From contig JBIQKZ010000006.1 of NCBI GenBank assembly GCA_044464765.1, positions 1 through 64,000 of the forward strand: a stretch of DNA of 64,000 nt, written 5' to 3'. Positions 17,364 through 25,964 of the stretch are shown here, one piece after another. The notes under the pieces are model-generated. The model was not told where the DNA came from, made no database searches, and was given only the letters and a program-made list of their open reading frames with translations. The stretch's first letter is position 1, and each line of letters begins with the position of its first letter. The stretch is from JBIQKZ01 sp044464765. Lineage in GTDB: Bacteria > Pseudomonadota > Gammaproteobacteria > Burkholderiales > Burkholderiaceae_B. Position numbers and translations under genes: made by a program.

Positions 17364-17641
17364 ACTACACGCTCAAGCAAACCCGGCGTTTCGCCCGCGC
17401 CTATAAAAAGCTGCACGACAACGTTGCCCAAGATGTCGATGCAGCCGCCAAAAAGGTAGCCGCCGACCCCACATTAGGCGAACGTAAAAAAGGGGATCTG
17501 GCCAAGCTGCTGGTGTATAAATTTCATAGCCAGAGCCAACTCTATCTACTGGGCTATACCATTGAAGACGAGGTACGGCTGGTTTACCTGGAAGCCGTCG
17601 GCCCACACGAAAATTTCTATCGCGACCTGAAGCGGCCTTAA
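17360..17641 (+). CDS. ParE/RelE-superfamily toxin
   Basis: A 93-residue RelE/ParE-superfamily protein: TLKQTRRFARAYKKLHDNVAQDVDAAAKKVAADPTLGERKKGDLAKL, then the strand-rich core VYKFHSQSQLYLLGYTIEDEVRLVYLEAVGPHENFYRDLKR. The family includes ribosome-dependent mRNA interferases and gyrase poisons; which activity applies here cannot be told from sequence. It is intact and overlaps the antitoxin by 4 bp. Confidence 0.88.
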   Translation: MNYTLKQTRRFARAYKKLHDNVAQDVDAAAKKVAADPTLGERKKGDLAKLLVYKFHSQSQLYLLGYTIEDEVRLVYLEAVGPHENFYRDLKRP

Positions 17642-17644
17642 TCT

Positions 17645-17693
17645 GAGCAACCGCACCTTTCGTTGACCGTACCGAGCAACCGTACCTTTCGTT
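17645..17693. repeat. 20-bp direct repeat after the toxin gene
   Basis: GAGCAACCGCACCTTTCGTT (17645-17664) and GAGCAACCGTACCTTTCGTT (17674-17693) differ at one base and are 9 bp apart. They lie just beyond the toxin stop codon. No function is evident. Confidence 0.85.
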
Positions 17694-17752
17694 ATTAGTG
17701 CGTACAGGCACCAACAAGAGCGCACCACACGAACACACCCACCCGCTCCCTA

Positions 17753-18235
17753 TCAGGGGTCAATAGGAAACGCCATAAAACGGATGATCGACCAGGTTCC
17801 GTCCGCCTGCTTACGGAAAATATCCATCCCCTTCTCTTGGCTATACGATTGATCGGCTCCCCGTCCAATGGTCAGATTCCAGGTCAGCCGCACCACAGCC
17901 AAGTCACCCGAAAGGATAATTTCATGAATATCGGGGCTGTAATAAAGATCCAGCTTGGGGTTGGCCAGCGCGTTGGTCAGGCGCTTACAAACCGCGTCAT
18001 AGCCGGCGTCCGGCGCTCCCCGCACGCTGGAAACCAGATCGGGCGCATACAAATCGCAAATCGTGGTCGCATCCCGCGCATTGAACGCATCCGTCCAGGC
18101 ATGCAGGCGCTGCGCAATGGCAGCCTTATCCACATTCCCCTGATCGGCCCAGACAGGAACAGGTCCCGCCGCCATTACGAATAACCACGGCAAAAAGCAG
18201 TAGCGCCAAAGAAGTTTCGTGGAACACAGACTCAT
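17753..18235 (-). CDS. secreted SnoaL-like/NTF2-fold protein
   Basis: A 160-residue protein with a signal peptide or N-terminal membrane segment (LLWRYCFLPWLFVMAAGPVPVWAD) and a single NTF2-like domain of the SnoaL/DUF4440 type: AIAQRLHAWTDAFNARDATTICDLYAPDLV, LAVVRLTWNLTI, DIFRKQADGTWSIIRFMAFP. Such domains act as small isomerases or ligand binders; no substrate can be assigned. The ATG at 18235 has GGAG 6 nt upstream, while the frame extends 39 codons further with no support. Confidence 0.75.
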   Translation of the reverse strand: MSLCSTKLLWRYCFLPWLFVMAAGPVPVWADQGNVDKAAIAQRLHAWTDAFNARDATTICDLYAPDLVSSVRGAPDAGYDAVCKRLTNALANPKLDLYYSPDIHEIILSGDLAVVRLTWNLTIGRGADQSYSQEKGMDIFRKQADGTWSIIRFMAFPIDP

Positions 18236-18285
18236 CGTAGTCTCCGAACGGGAGACCTCATCATAAACAAACCCGCCGCACCCCC

Positions 18286-18312
18286 TAAAGTAATTTTGTC
18301 CTGCTCCGTTAA
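18286..18312 (+). promoter_or_regulatory. sigma-28 (FliA) flagellar promoter
   Basis: TAAA (18286-18289), exactly 15 nt, then TCCGTTAA (18305-18312) matches the FliA consensus TAAA-N15-GCCGATAA at 10 of 12 positions. It predicts a flagellin transcript with a leader of about 115 nt. Confidence 0.8.
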
Positions 18313-18434
18313 TGACAGTGAACAGGTAGGGATCGCCTGACCGAGTTTGCAAGCCGTATTAGGCAAATTCGTCAGTCCCCCCCTGGCAACCAGGCGAAGC
18401 CGTTCGCCGTATTTATTCCTTTCGGGAGTTATCC

Positions 18435-19781
18435 ATGTCTGTTATCAACACCAACTCGCTTTCCTTGGTTGCCCAAGGTAATTTGCAAAGGTCGCAGTCG
18501 GCCCTGGGCACTGCCATCGAGCGCCTGTCCTCCGGCCTGCGCATCAACAGCGCCAAAGACGATGCCGCCGGCCAAGCCATCGCCAACCGTTTCACTGCGA
18601 ATATCAAAGGTCTTTCGCAAGCTACGCGTAACGCCAACGATGGTATTTCCATCGCGCAAACGACCGAAGGCGCACTTAACGAAATCAACAACAACTTGCA
18701 GCGCATTCGCGAGTTGTCGGTTCAGGCCTCAAACGGCACGAACTCCACGTCCGACCTGAAATCGATCCAGGACGAAATCGACCAGCGCTTGGGGGAAATC
18801 GATCGAGTTTCCGAACAAACCAAGTTCAACGGCGTCGATGTTCTAGCTCAAAATCGGTCGTTGAGCATTCAAGTTGGTGCAAATGATAACGAAACCATCG
18901 ACATCGACCTTCAGCAAATCAATGCAAAGTCCTTGAAGCTTGAGAATTTTTCTGTTGAGCAGGCAACTCTTAAAGTCGGGGACGCGATTGCTCTTGATGC
19001 CCACGGAATCACCAACGCGACCAGCGGCGACCTCGACATCAGCACCGCTCAGGCTCAACTTGTAGCAGCAGGCGTGGACGTCAGCGGTGGTATTACCTTA
19101 CACCAAGCGCAAGATAGCGAAGGCAATACAATCGCGGACTCCTATGTGCTTAAAGTCGGTAATGATTTTTATGCCGCAGAGTTCACTAACGCCGGAACTG
19201 GCGCAGGCACCGGAGATGCAAGCGTAAGCATCGCTACTACGACTGTTAACTATACCGATGACTCTGGTACCACCGCCAATGTGGAAGCGATGGTCAAAGT
19301 AGGCTACAAAACCGTCGGTACAACAACCACAACTGTGGGCTACGCAACAGTACAAGGAAATAGTTTTGAACTGGATGTTGCCTTAACCGGTACAGCGGCA
19401 AACACTACTGATGCTGGCACTTGGGGCTTTAACACTGCTTACGCTGACACGGTGGATTTCAGCGCAGATGCGACTACCCCTACCGAGCAATTTGCCGCCG
19501 GCTCCCGCGGCAACTTGATGGAAAAGGTTGACGATGCACTCAACACGGTTGACGCTCTGCGCAGCCAACTGGGTGCTGTTCAAAACCGGTTTGAATCCAC
19601 CATCACCAACCTGAACAACACGATCACCAACCTCTCCGCCGCGCGTTCGCGCATTGAAGATGCCGACTACGCGGTTGAAGTGTCGAACATGACGCGTGCT
19701 CAGATCCTGCAACAGGCAGGCACCTCGGTTCTGGCTCAGGCCAACCAGGTTCCGCAAACTGTGTTGTCGCTGCTGCGTTAA
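18435..19781 (+). CDS. fliC: flagellin
   Basis: A 448-residue flagellin, the filament subunit exported through the flagellar type III apparatus. The conserved D0/D1 N-terminus (VINTNSLSLVAQGNLQRSQ, IERLSSGLRINSAKDDAAGQAIANR) and C-terminus (LGAVQNRFESTITNLNNTITNLSAARSRIEDADYAVEVSNM, ending QTVLSLLR) flank a variable centre of about residues 140-350. That centre is rich in Thr, Gly and Ala and lower in GC, typical of surface-exposed flagellin domains under diversifying selection. GGGAG precedes the ATG. No other flagellar genes lie in the window. Confidence 0.97.
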   Translation: MSVINTNSLSLVAQGNLQRSQSALGTAIERLSSGLRINSAKDDAAGQAIANRFTANIKGLSQATRNANDGISIAQTTEGALNEINNNLQRIRELSVQASNGTNSTSDLKSIQDEIDQRLGEIDRVSEQTKFNGVDVLAQNRSLSIQVGANDNETIDIDLQQINAKSLKLENFSVEQATLKVGDAIALDAHGITNATSGDLDISTAQAQLVAAGVDVSGGITLHQAQDSEGNTIADSYVLKVGNDFYAAEFTNAGTGAGTGDASVSIATTTVNYTDDSGTTANVEAMVKVGYKTVGTTTTTVGYATVQGNSFELDVALTGTAANTTDAGTWGFNTAYADTVDFSADATTPTEQFAAGSRGNLMEKVDDALNTVDALRSQLGAVQNRFESTITNLNNTITNLSAARSRIEDADYAVEVSNMTRAQILQQAGTSVLAQANQVPQTVLSLLR

Positions 19782-19828
19782 TACAGGGCTGCAAGTCAGG
19801 GCGGGCAACCGCTCTGGCCAAGTGGGTA

Positions 19829-19872
19829 AAATGCCGCCTTCCCTCCTGGGTGGGCGGCATTTCTTTCTTTTT
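19829..19872 (+). terminator. rho-independent terminator of fliC
   Basis: AAATGCCGCC (19829-19838) pairs with GGCGGCATTT (19853-19862), followed by CTTTCTTTTT. This is a strong canonical terminator 48 bp after the fliC stop. Confidence 0.9.
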
Positions 19873-20043
19873 AGGAAATGCGTTTCCGACGGGTCACAGC
19901 GCCAATTCGATCGAGAAACCCGCTCGGCGTTTATTGCGCAACTTGCGCTAACGCGTTAACGTAAAGGTTTTGGGCCGGTAAATTTCAAGGTGTCATGGAA
20001 CGTGCTTTAGCCTTCCCGCCAACACGTCTTTGCACGACCATAC

Positions 20044-20430
20044 ATGAAAATCATGGGCGACGCATCAATGGAAACCTCCAAACCCGATCACCCCATCACA
20101 ATTAGCCAACACTCTGGTCGGGTGGTCGTGCGCGTGGGGAAACAGGTCGTCGCAGACACGCGGCAAGCGCTTGCACTGCGCGAGGCATCGTACTCGGCAG
20201 TGCTCTACATACCCAGGTCCGACGCCAATATGGCGCTACTGGAACGAACAACGCTTACCACTTACTGCCCCTACAAAGGTAACGCGAACTACTACAGCAT
20301 TCCTGCCGGCGGCGACCGTTCGGTCAACGCCGTATGGACGTACGAAACACCTTTCCCCCTGGTCGCACCGATCAAAGACCATCTGGCCTTTTACCCTGAT
20401 CGCGTCAACGAGATCATCCAACAGGCTTAA
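20044..20430 (+). CDS. DUF427 domain protein
   Basis: A 128-residue protein of the DUF427 family: RVVVRVGKQVVADTRQALALREASYSAVLYIPRSDANMALL, then TYCPYKGNANYYSI and AVWTYETPFPLVAPIKDHLAFYPDRV. The biochemical role of the family is not established. ATG codons at 20044, 20053 and 20068 are all possible starts and none has a good ribosome-binding site; conservation begins after residue 15. It appears to be transcribed alone. Confidence 0.8.
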   Translation: MKIMGDASMETSKPDHPITISQHSGRVVVRVGKQVVADTRQALALREASYSAVLYIPRSDANMALLERTTLTTYCPYKGNANYYSIPAGGDRSVNAVWTYETPFPLVAPIKDHLAFYPDRVNEIIQQA

Positions 20431-20444
20431 CGACACGGGCCAAG

Positions 20445-20852
20445 TTACTGTGCACGCTTACGCCGCGATTTGCGCGGCTTCGGCTCGACGCCCACGCGCA
20501 AGTCGCGGGCCAGCACAAGCGCCGTCAATGCCTCGGCAGTTTCTTCAAACGCCGGATCGTCTTGCGGCACATACAACCATTTTCCCAGAACCGAATGCGG
20601 GCGCAATGCTGGCATATCGTCCATCAGCGCAGCGTGCCGCTCGTGCGAGGTGCACACCAACAAGCCGTTCCAGTGCTCGCCGCGATCCGCAGCAACCAGG
20701 CATAACAAGCCGTCGATATAGGCTGCGTCGCAGCCAAACATACGGGTTCGAATATAGCTGGGATCGCATTCGAATGCGTCGAAGATCCAGACGAGAGAAC
20801 TAAGACCAGCGGTGCTGGCCTTGACCCTGAACATGGCGTCCGACTGACTCAT
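20445..20852 (-). CDS. hypothetical protein, weakly TfoX_N-like
   Basis: A 135-residue protein I do not firmly recognise. The segment YIRTRMFGCDAAYIDGLLCLVAAD, followed by a C-terminal helix, loosely recalls the TfoX N-terminal or YjbR-like fold. The C-terminus is very basic (KPRKSRRKRAQ), which might contact nucleic acid. It has no membrane segment or signal peptide. It ends 14 bp from the convergent DUF427 gene. Confidence 0.6.
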   Translation of the reverse strand: MSQSDAMFRVKASTAGLSSLVWIFDAFECDPSYIRTRMFGCDAAYIDGLLCLVAADRGEHWNGLLVCTSHERHAALMDDMPALRPHSVLGKWLYVPQDDPAFEETAEALTALVLARDLRVGVEPKPRKSRRKRAQ

Positions 20853-20921
20853 TCGGCTCCTTCACGCCGCCGCGCATACAAATGCAGAAGGCATATAGTA
20901 GCCAACGCACGACTCTGACCG

Positions 20922-21446
20922 CTAACGGCGCGCAACGCCCAATTCGCCCAAGGTGGCCACCATGTCTTCCGCAGAAGTTTCGGGGTTGATGTTGGTGTCG
21001 ATTTTCAGCACGCGGCCATCTTTGCCAATGTAAATGGTGTGCCGCTTGGCAAAGCCCAGGGTATGCAGCACGCCGTACGTTTTGGCGACTGATTTGTCCT
21101 CGTCGCTGAGCAAGGGGAAATCGGCGCCCGTTTCCTGCGCAAAACCCTTATTCTTTTCCAACGGATCCACACTGGCCATGAAATAGGCCACATCGAACTC
21201 GCGAATCAAATGGCCGTTATCCGCCAGCGACTTGCATTCAATGGTGCAGCCGCGTGTATAGGCCTTGGGAAACCAGGCCACCACCACCGCCTGTTTGTCG
21301 CGGTAATCGGACAGGCGATAAACCTGACCATCAGAGCCTGGCAACTCAAAGTCGGGCGCCATCGCGCCCACTTCAAGCGCACTGGACGGCGCGGCGGTGA
21401 GCGCCAGCCACACCCCAAGCAACAAAGGCTTAAAAAACTTGGGCAT
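20922..21446 (-). CDS. periplasmic peroxiredoxin (AhpC/TSA, Bcp-like)
   Basis: A 174-residue protein with an N-terminal signal peptide (FFKPLLLGVWLALTAAPSSA) and a thioredoxin-fold peroxiredoxin domain: GAMAPDFELPGSDGQVYRLSDYRDKQAVVVAWFPKAYTRGCTIEC. The peroxidatic cysteine is in TRGC and a possible partner cysteine lies four residues later. It should reduce peroxides outside the cytoplasm. The ATG at 21446 has AAGGAG 7 nt upstream. The frame extends 70 codons further upstream, overlapping the next gene, but this is not needed. Confidence 0.88.
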   Translation of the reverse strand: MPKFFKPLLLGVWLALTAAPSSALEVGAMAPDFELPGSDGQVYRLSDYRDKQAVVVAWFPKAYTRGCTIECKSLADNGHLIREFDVAYFMASVDPLEKNKGFAQETGADFPLLSDEDKSVAKTYGVLHTLGFAKRHTIYIGKDGRVLKIDTNINPETSAEDMVATLGELGVARR

Positions 21447-21486
21447 CGATTTTCTCCTTGCTAGCCATACGTTCGGAAGACCGCCA

Positions 21487-22536
21487 TCAGGACTTTCGGG
21501 CGTCGCCCCGGCGATCCAGAAATTTCTGCATGGCATGCGGCAGCAACCCCCGCAGATAACCCGCAATGGCCTGTTCGCGGCGCTGCCACACAATGCCAAG
21601 GTAGATAACGGCAAAGCCAATGACCGTAAGCGCAAACGGAAATACCATGCTATCACGGAAGACGTCGTAGGCCAGGTAGCTTATATAGCCAACCGCCCCC
21701 AACACGCCAAACACTACGAAAACCCGACGCGAAACGATACTGCCCAAAATAATCAATAACAAGTTAATGACAAAATAAACGGCATTGGCCAGCTCATCGT
21801 CCCAATGCATCAAGGACAAACCCAACCAAAACGCGGCCACGCCGACCAGATAGAACCAGAACGCGTAATCCTTGTCGGGCCGGCTACGCACATCGATCCA
21901 GAACGCCCCCAGCGTCACCAACAAGCCAAACCACAAGCTGACCTGCTCGCGAACCTTCCAGGGTGTGTCTCCCTGCCCCAGCAACGCCGGCACAATGTCG
22001 ATGCTGATATACCACAGCGTTACCACAATAGGCAGCGTCAACAGCGGCAGGCGATAACGCCACAACAGCACCAGGCCCACCACCAACGAAGCCAGTTCCA
22101 TCAGCCCCCAGCGCCAGTCGATATCGGTGAAGTAATCCTGATAAGGCCGCCCTTCCTCCCACCACCCAAAGGCCGCCGTCAACCCGTACACCGCCAGCGG
22201 CGCAAGCACAACCACAAACGTCGCGACAATGCCTGCCGGAATGGGAAGCCGCAAACGACCCAGCAGATACTCGGTAAACCATAGGCCCGCCACGCCATAG
22301 ACCAACGCGATGACAAACAGCCCCCAGCCGCCGAAAGCCTCCCAGCCCACATTCATGAACAGCGTCATGGCGCCAATCGCAATCAGGCCGCCAAAGTAAT
22401 ACAACACATGCGTGAAACGAAAACTGGGCGTGTCGTGCCCACGTTGCAGCATAAACTCCCAAAGCTTTTCCGCCTGGTCGCTACTTAGCAAGCCGTTGTC
22501 TACCGCGTCTTTGAGCGTTGCTCGATTCAAATTCAT
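21487..22536 (-). CDS. DUF2157 family membrane protein
   Basis: A 349-residue integral membrane protein. A short cytoplasmic N-terminus (NRATLKDAVDNGLLSSDQAEKLWEFM) typical of DUF2157 is followed by about nine hydrophobic helices. No function is known for the family. The ATG at 22536 has GAGGAG 5 nt upstream and is preferred to a GTG two codons earlier. It lies upstream of the peroxiredoxin gene on the same strand and may be cotranscribed. Confidence 0.75.
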   Translation of the reverse strand: MNLNRATLKDAVDNGLLSSDQAEKLWEFMLQRGHDTPSFRFTHVLYYFGGLIAIGAMTLFMNVGWEAFGGWGLFVIALVYGVAGLWFTEYLLGRLRLPIPAGIVATFVVVLAPLAVYGLTAAFGWWEEGRPYQDYFTDIDWRWGLMELASLVVGLVLLWRYRLPLLTLPIVVTLWYISIDIVPALLGQGDTPWKVREQVSLWFGLLVTLGAFWIDVRSRPDKDYAFWFYLVGVAAFWLGLSLMHWDDELANAVYFVINLLLIILGSIVSRRVFVVFGVLGAVGYISYLAYDVFRDSMVFPFALTVIGFAVIYLGIVWQRREQAIAGYLRGLLPHAMQKFLDRRGDARKS

Positions 22537-22690
22537 GGGCACTCCTCGTTGCTGGTTTGGCTAAACTATACCCGTAGAACGCGTGTTTCAAGAGCGCGGA
22601 ACAAGCACGCGGCGTCAGCCTTATCGCCACCCACACCCATTCAAAGAAAAATAGCCAATCCACACTCTAATCCAGCATCATGCTTCCTCC

Positions 22691-23068
22691 ATGATCTACG
22701 AAATCGCCGCCAATGCAGTCCTGCTGATACACGCCGCCTTCGTCGCGTTTGTCGTGTGCGGTGGCCTGCTGGCCCTATGGAAACCCCGGCTGGCAAAGTG
22801 GCACCTGCCCGCCCTTGCCTGGGGGGCGGCGGCCGTCGGCCTTGGCTGGATCTGCCCCCTGACCCCACTGGAGAATTCCCTGCGCCAGCTCGCCGGCCAA
22901 CAAGGGTATGCGGGCGGCTTCATCGAACACTATGTCATGATGATCATCTATCCGTCCGGCCTGACCCGTTCCGTCCAGATCGTGCTGGCAGGCGCACTGA
23001 TCATAGGCAACCTGGCGATCTATGCCGTGCTTTACGCCCGCCGCCGCCAAAACAAGCAATCAGAGTAA
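22691..23068 (+). CDS. DUF2784 family membrane protein
   Basis: A 125-residue protein with three or four membrane helices. It carries the family features AANAVLLIHAAFVAFVVCGGLL, ICPLTPLENSLRQLAGQQGY and FIEHYVMMIIYPSGL. The role of DUF2784 proteins is unknown. The gene stands alone, divergent from the DUF2157 gene. Confidence 0.8.
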   Translation: MIYEIAANAVLLIHAAFVAFVVCGGLLALWKPRLAKWHLPALAWGAAAVGLGWICPLTPLENSLRQLAGQQGYAGGFIEHYVMMIIYPSGLTRSVQIVLAGALIIGNLAIYAVLYARRRQNKQSE

Positions 23069-23186
23069 ACCCCGGTTAGACTGTCAACTTCCGCGCTGCC
23101 GCCAACGCGCGCGCCACCCGTTCATTGGCCCGTTTCACCCACAGTAGTATCCCGCGCCCTCTTTTATTCACTTTTTAAGGCAGGCC

Positions 23187-24062
23187 ATGTCGTCCAAAAA
23201 GTCGTCCCCAGTCTGGCTCGATGTCCTGATTACCGCGCTGGGGCCGATGATCTGGGGTTCCACCTACATCGTCACCACCGAACTCCTGCCGCCCGATGTG
23301 CCCTTTACCGCTGCCCTGATCCGGACCCTGCCCCCCGGCATCCTGCTGATTCTGTACAGCCGCCACCTACCGCAACCAGGCCAATGGCTGCAAGTGCTGA
23401 TCCTGGCAATACTTAATATCGGTATCTTCCAATCCCTGCTATTCATCGCCGCCTACCGCCTGCCCGGCGGCCTGGCAGCCATCGTCGGCGCCATCCAGCC
23501 CCTTCTCGTCATTGGCCTGGCCTGGATGGTGGACGGCCGACGGCCTGTACAAATGGCGGTCTGGGGCAGCATACTGGGCATCGCCGGCATGGGCGGCCTG
23601 CTACTGTCACCCAACGCACAATGGGATCTCGTCGGCGCCATCGCGGCCTTCGTCGGCACATCCAGCATGGCCGTCGGCACCTACCTTACGCAACGCTGGC
23701 GCCCCAACCTGCCGATCATCGCCTTTACCGGCTGGCAACTGGCTTTGGGCGGCCTCATTCTGATCCCCACCACCTTGCTGCTTGATCCCCCGCTACCCGA
23801 TTTAACCTGGATCAACATCGCCGGCTTCGCCTACCTGTCCTTCTTTGGCGCCATCCTAGCGTACGGGCTATGGTTTCGCGGCGTCGCCCGGCTCTCCCCC
23901 GTGGCGGCATCAAGCCTTGGCCTGCTAAGCCCCGTCATGGCCGTTGTCATGGGCTGGATCATACTGGACCAACGCCTGACCGGCCTGTCACTGGTCGGCA
24001 TGATCACAGTGCTGGGCAGCATCCTGGCCGTCCAATGGGCCATGAGCAAAAACCGCCGGTAA
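23187..24062 (+). CDS. EamA/DMT-superfamily transporter
   Basis: A 291-residue protein with ten predicted helices in two EamA repeats: GPMIWGSTYIVTTELLPPDVPF in the first and GFAYLSFFGAILAYGLWFRGV with SPVAASSLGLLSPVMAVVMGW in the second. These are drug/metabolite exporters, often for amino acids or their analogues. The substrate cannot be predicted. AAGGCAGG precedes the ATG. The gene is convergent with the aminotransferase gene across the inverted-repeat element. Confidence 0.88.
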   Translation: MSSKKSSPVWLDVLITALGPMIWGSTYIVTTELLPPDVPFTAALIRTLPPGILLILYSRHLPQPGQWLQVLILAILNIGIFQSLLFIAAYRLPGGLAAIVGAIQPLLVIGLAWMVDGRRPVQMAVWGSILGIAGMGGLLLSPNAQWDLVGAIAAFVGTSSMAVGTYLTQRWRPNLPIIAFTGWQLALGGLILIPTTLLLDPPLPDLTWINIAGFAYLSFFGAILAYGLWFRGVARLSPVAASSLGLLSPVMAVVMGWIILDQRLTGLSLVGMITVLGSILAVQWAMSKNRR

Positions 24063-24087
24063 AAACACGGCACCCATCCTCAGCGCA

Positions 24088-24285
24088 GTTGTCCGGCGCA
24101 GCTTAGGCCTGGGCCGGCGTAAGGCGTGCGCCGCGGCGGCTAGGAAGGACGGGGGATTTCGGCCTAATTTGTTTGAGCACCGAGGCGCGCAGCGGCGAGG
24201 GCGAGTTATTAGGCCGCCCGTCCTGACGACGCAGACGCGGGACAAGCACGCCGTGCCGGCCCAGGCCTAAGCTGCGCCGGACAAC
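24088..24285. repeat. 198-bp nested inverted-repeat element
   Basis: Perfect 31-bp arms at 24088-24118 and 24255-24285 (outer ends GTTGTCCGGCGCAGCTTAGG) are inverted. After a small bulge a further 7 bp (GGCGTGC) pair, and inner blocks GGACGGG plus GGCCTAAT match inverted GGACGGG and GGCCTAAT across the loop. No open frame or flanking target duplication is seen. It fills the gap between two convergent genes. It could be a miniature mobile element, a REP/BIME-like repeat or a large bidirectional terminator. Confidence 0.85.
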
Positions 24286-24316
24286 GGCCTTAAGAACCCA
24301 ACCCAGCCGCAAAAGC

Positions 24317-25441
24317 CTAAAACTTCTCCAGCGCCTTCGCCAGATTCGTCACCGTGCGATTCACGTTATGCAGCTTATCCAGCCCAAACAGCCCAATCCG
24401 GAACGTCTTGAAATCCGCCGGCTCATCACACTGCAAAGGCACACCCGCCGCCGCCTGCAAACCCGCTTCGGCAAACCGCTTTCCTGAATGAATACCGTCG
24501 TCGTCCGTATAGCTGACCACCACCCCAGGCGCCTCAAACCCCTTGGCCGCAACACTCTTGAAACCCTTGGTCGCCAAAAGAGCCCTGACCTTATCGCCGA
24601 GTTCAAGCTGCTCTAGCCGAACCTTGTCAAAACCATACGCCTCGGTTTCCGCCATAACATCACGCAACACCCCCAACGAATCCGTCGGCATCGTCGCATG
24701 ATAAGCATGCCCGCCGTTTTCGTAAGCCTGCATAATCTGCAGCCACTTACGCAAATCGCAGGCAAAACTGGTGCTGACCGTTGATTCAATCGCGCCAAGC
24801 GCACGCTCGCCCAACATCACTAGGGCGCAACACGCCGAACCCGTCCAGCCCTTCTGCGGCGCGCTGATCAGAATATCCACGCCCGTTGCCTTCATGTCCA
24901 CCCACAGCGTGCCCGACGCAATGCTGTCAAGCACAAAAAGACCGCCCACGGAATGCACCGCATCGGCCACCTGCCGCAAATAATCGTCCGGCAACAAAAT
25001 GCCCGAAGCAGTTTCCACATGGGGCGCAAACACCAACGCCGGCTTTTCAGCCTTGATCGTAGCCACCACCTCGTCGATTGGAGCCGGCGCAAACGCCGCC
25101 TGCCGCCCCGCTTCAACCGGACGCGCCTTCAGCACGATGGATTCCGACGGAATCGACCCCATATCGAAAATCTGGGTCCAGCGATAACTGAACCAGCCAT
25201 TGCGAATCACCAGGCATTTCTTACCCGTGGCAAACTGTCGAGCCACGGCTTCCATGCCGAACGTGCCGCTGCCTGGAATCACCACGGCGGCATCGGCCTT
25301 ATACACCTGCTTCAGCGTGCGTGAAATATCACGCATGACCTGCTGAAACGTGGTCGACATATGGTTAACGGCGCGGTCGGTATAGACCACGGAATATTCC
25401 AGGAGTCCATCTGGATCAACTTCAGGCAATAAACTGGGCAC
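24317..25441 (-). CDS. class V aminotransferase (serine/alanine-glyoxylate type)
   Basis: A 374-residue PLP enzyme of the class V aminotransferase family closest to alanine- or serine-glyoxylate and phosphoserine-like aminotransferases. Key features are VVIPGSGTFGMEAVARQF, the PLP-aspartate strand FVLDSIASGTLWVDM and the Schiff-base lysine in ISAPQKGWTGSACC. The C-terminal domain is complete. The GTG at 25441 has GGAAGG upstream. The exact substrate pair is not certain. Confidence 0.87.
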   Translation of the reverse strand: MPSLLPEVDPDGLLEYSVVYTDRAVNHMSTTFQQVMRDISRTLKQVYKADAAVVIPGSGTFGMEAVARQFATGKKCLVIRNGWFSYRWTQIFDMGSIPSESIVLKARPVEAGRQAAFAPAPIDEVVATIKAEKPALVFAPHVETASGILLPDDYLRQVADAVHSVGGLFVLDSIASGTLWVDMKATGVDILISAPQKGWTGSACCALVMLGERALGAIESTVSTSFACDLRKWLQIMQAYENGGHAYHATMPTDSLGVLRDVMAETEAYGFDKVRLEQLELGDKVRALLATKGFKSVAAKGFEAPGVVVSYTDDDGIHSGKRFAEAGLQAAAGVPLQCDEPADFKTFRIGLFGLDKLHNVNRTVTNLAKALEKF

Positions 25442-25610
25442 GTTCCCTTCCTTTTCTGAACACTCTTCTTAATAGGCCCGCGACCCTTTTCCTTGATGAG
25501 CGTGGGCCGTGGAAACGCCCCGCTCCCGGCCAAAAGAATCCGGACAACCCCTATATTATGACTCAGACCAGAAAAAACCGATGGATACGCTGAACACGTT
25601 CCGCGCAGCC

Positions 25611-25940
25611 CTAGGAATGCGGCTGAAGGGCGATAACCGCCATGCCGCACAACGCCAGCGCCGCGCCCGCCACATCCCAACGGGTCAGCGCGGCCCCGTC
25701 GACAAAGCGCAGCCATAGCAAGGCCACTGCAATATACATGCCGCCATAAGCGGCGTAGGTGCGCCCCGCCGCATGGGGATGAAGGGTCAGCAGCCACACA
25801 AACAGCCCCAGCGACACCAGGGCCGGCGCCAGCAACCACACGCTTTTATCCTGCTTGATCACCAGCCACGGCAGATAGCAGCCCACGACCTCCGCCAGGG
25901 CCGTCACGGCAAACAGGACAACAAGCCGAAACGCTTCCAA
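25611..25940 (-). CDS. YnfA/UPF0060 family membrane protein
   Basis: A 109-residue protein with four helices, as in the small-multidrug-like YnfA family: LFAVTALAEVVGCYLPWLVIKQ, HPHAAGRTYAAYGGMYIAVALLWLRFVDG. Probable start is TTG at 25940 with AAAGG 7 nt upstream. YnfA proteins are proposed efflux proteins, but function here is unproven. It follows the glutathione transferase gene by 24 bp on the same strand. Confidence 0.85.
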   Translation of the reverse strand: MEAFRLVVLFAVTALAEVVGCYLPWLVIKQDKSVWLLAPALVSLGLFVWLLTLHPHAAGRTYAAYGGMYIAVALLWLRFVDGAALTRWDVAGAALALCGMAVIALQPHS

Positions 25941-25964
25941 AATGCGGCCTTTCTGGACCCGCGA

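Noticed and set aside
24063..24316. Small gene inside the inverted-repeat region
   Set aside because: Short frames exist on both strands but follow the palindromic symmetry and have no ribosome-binding sites.
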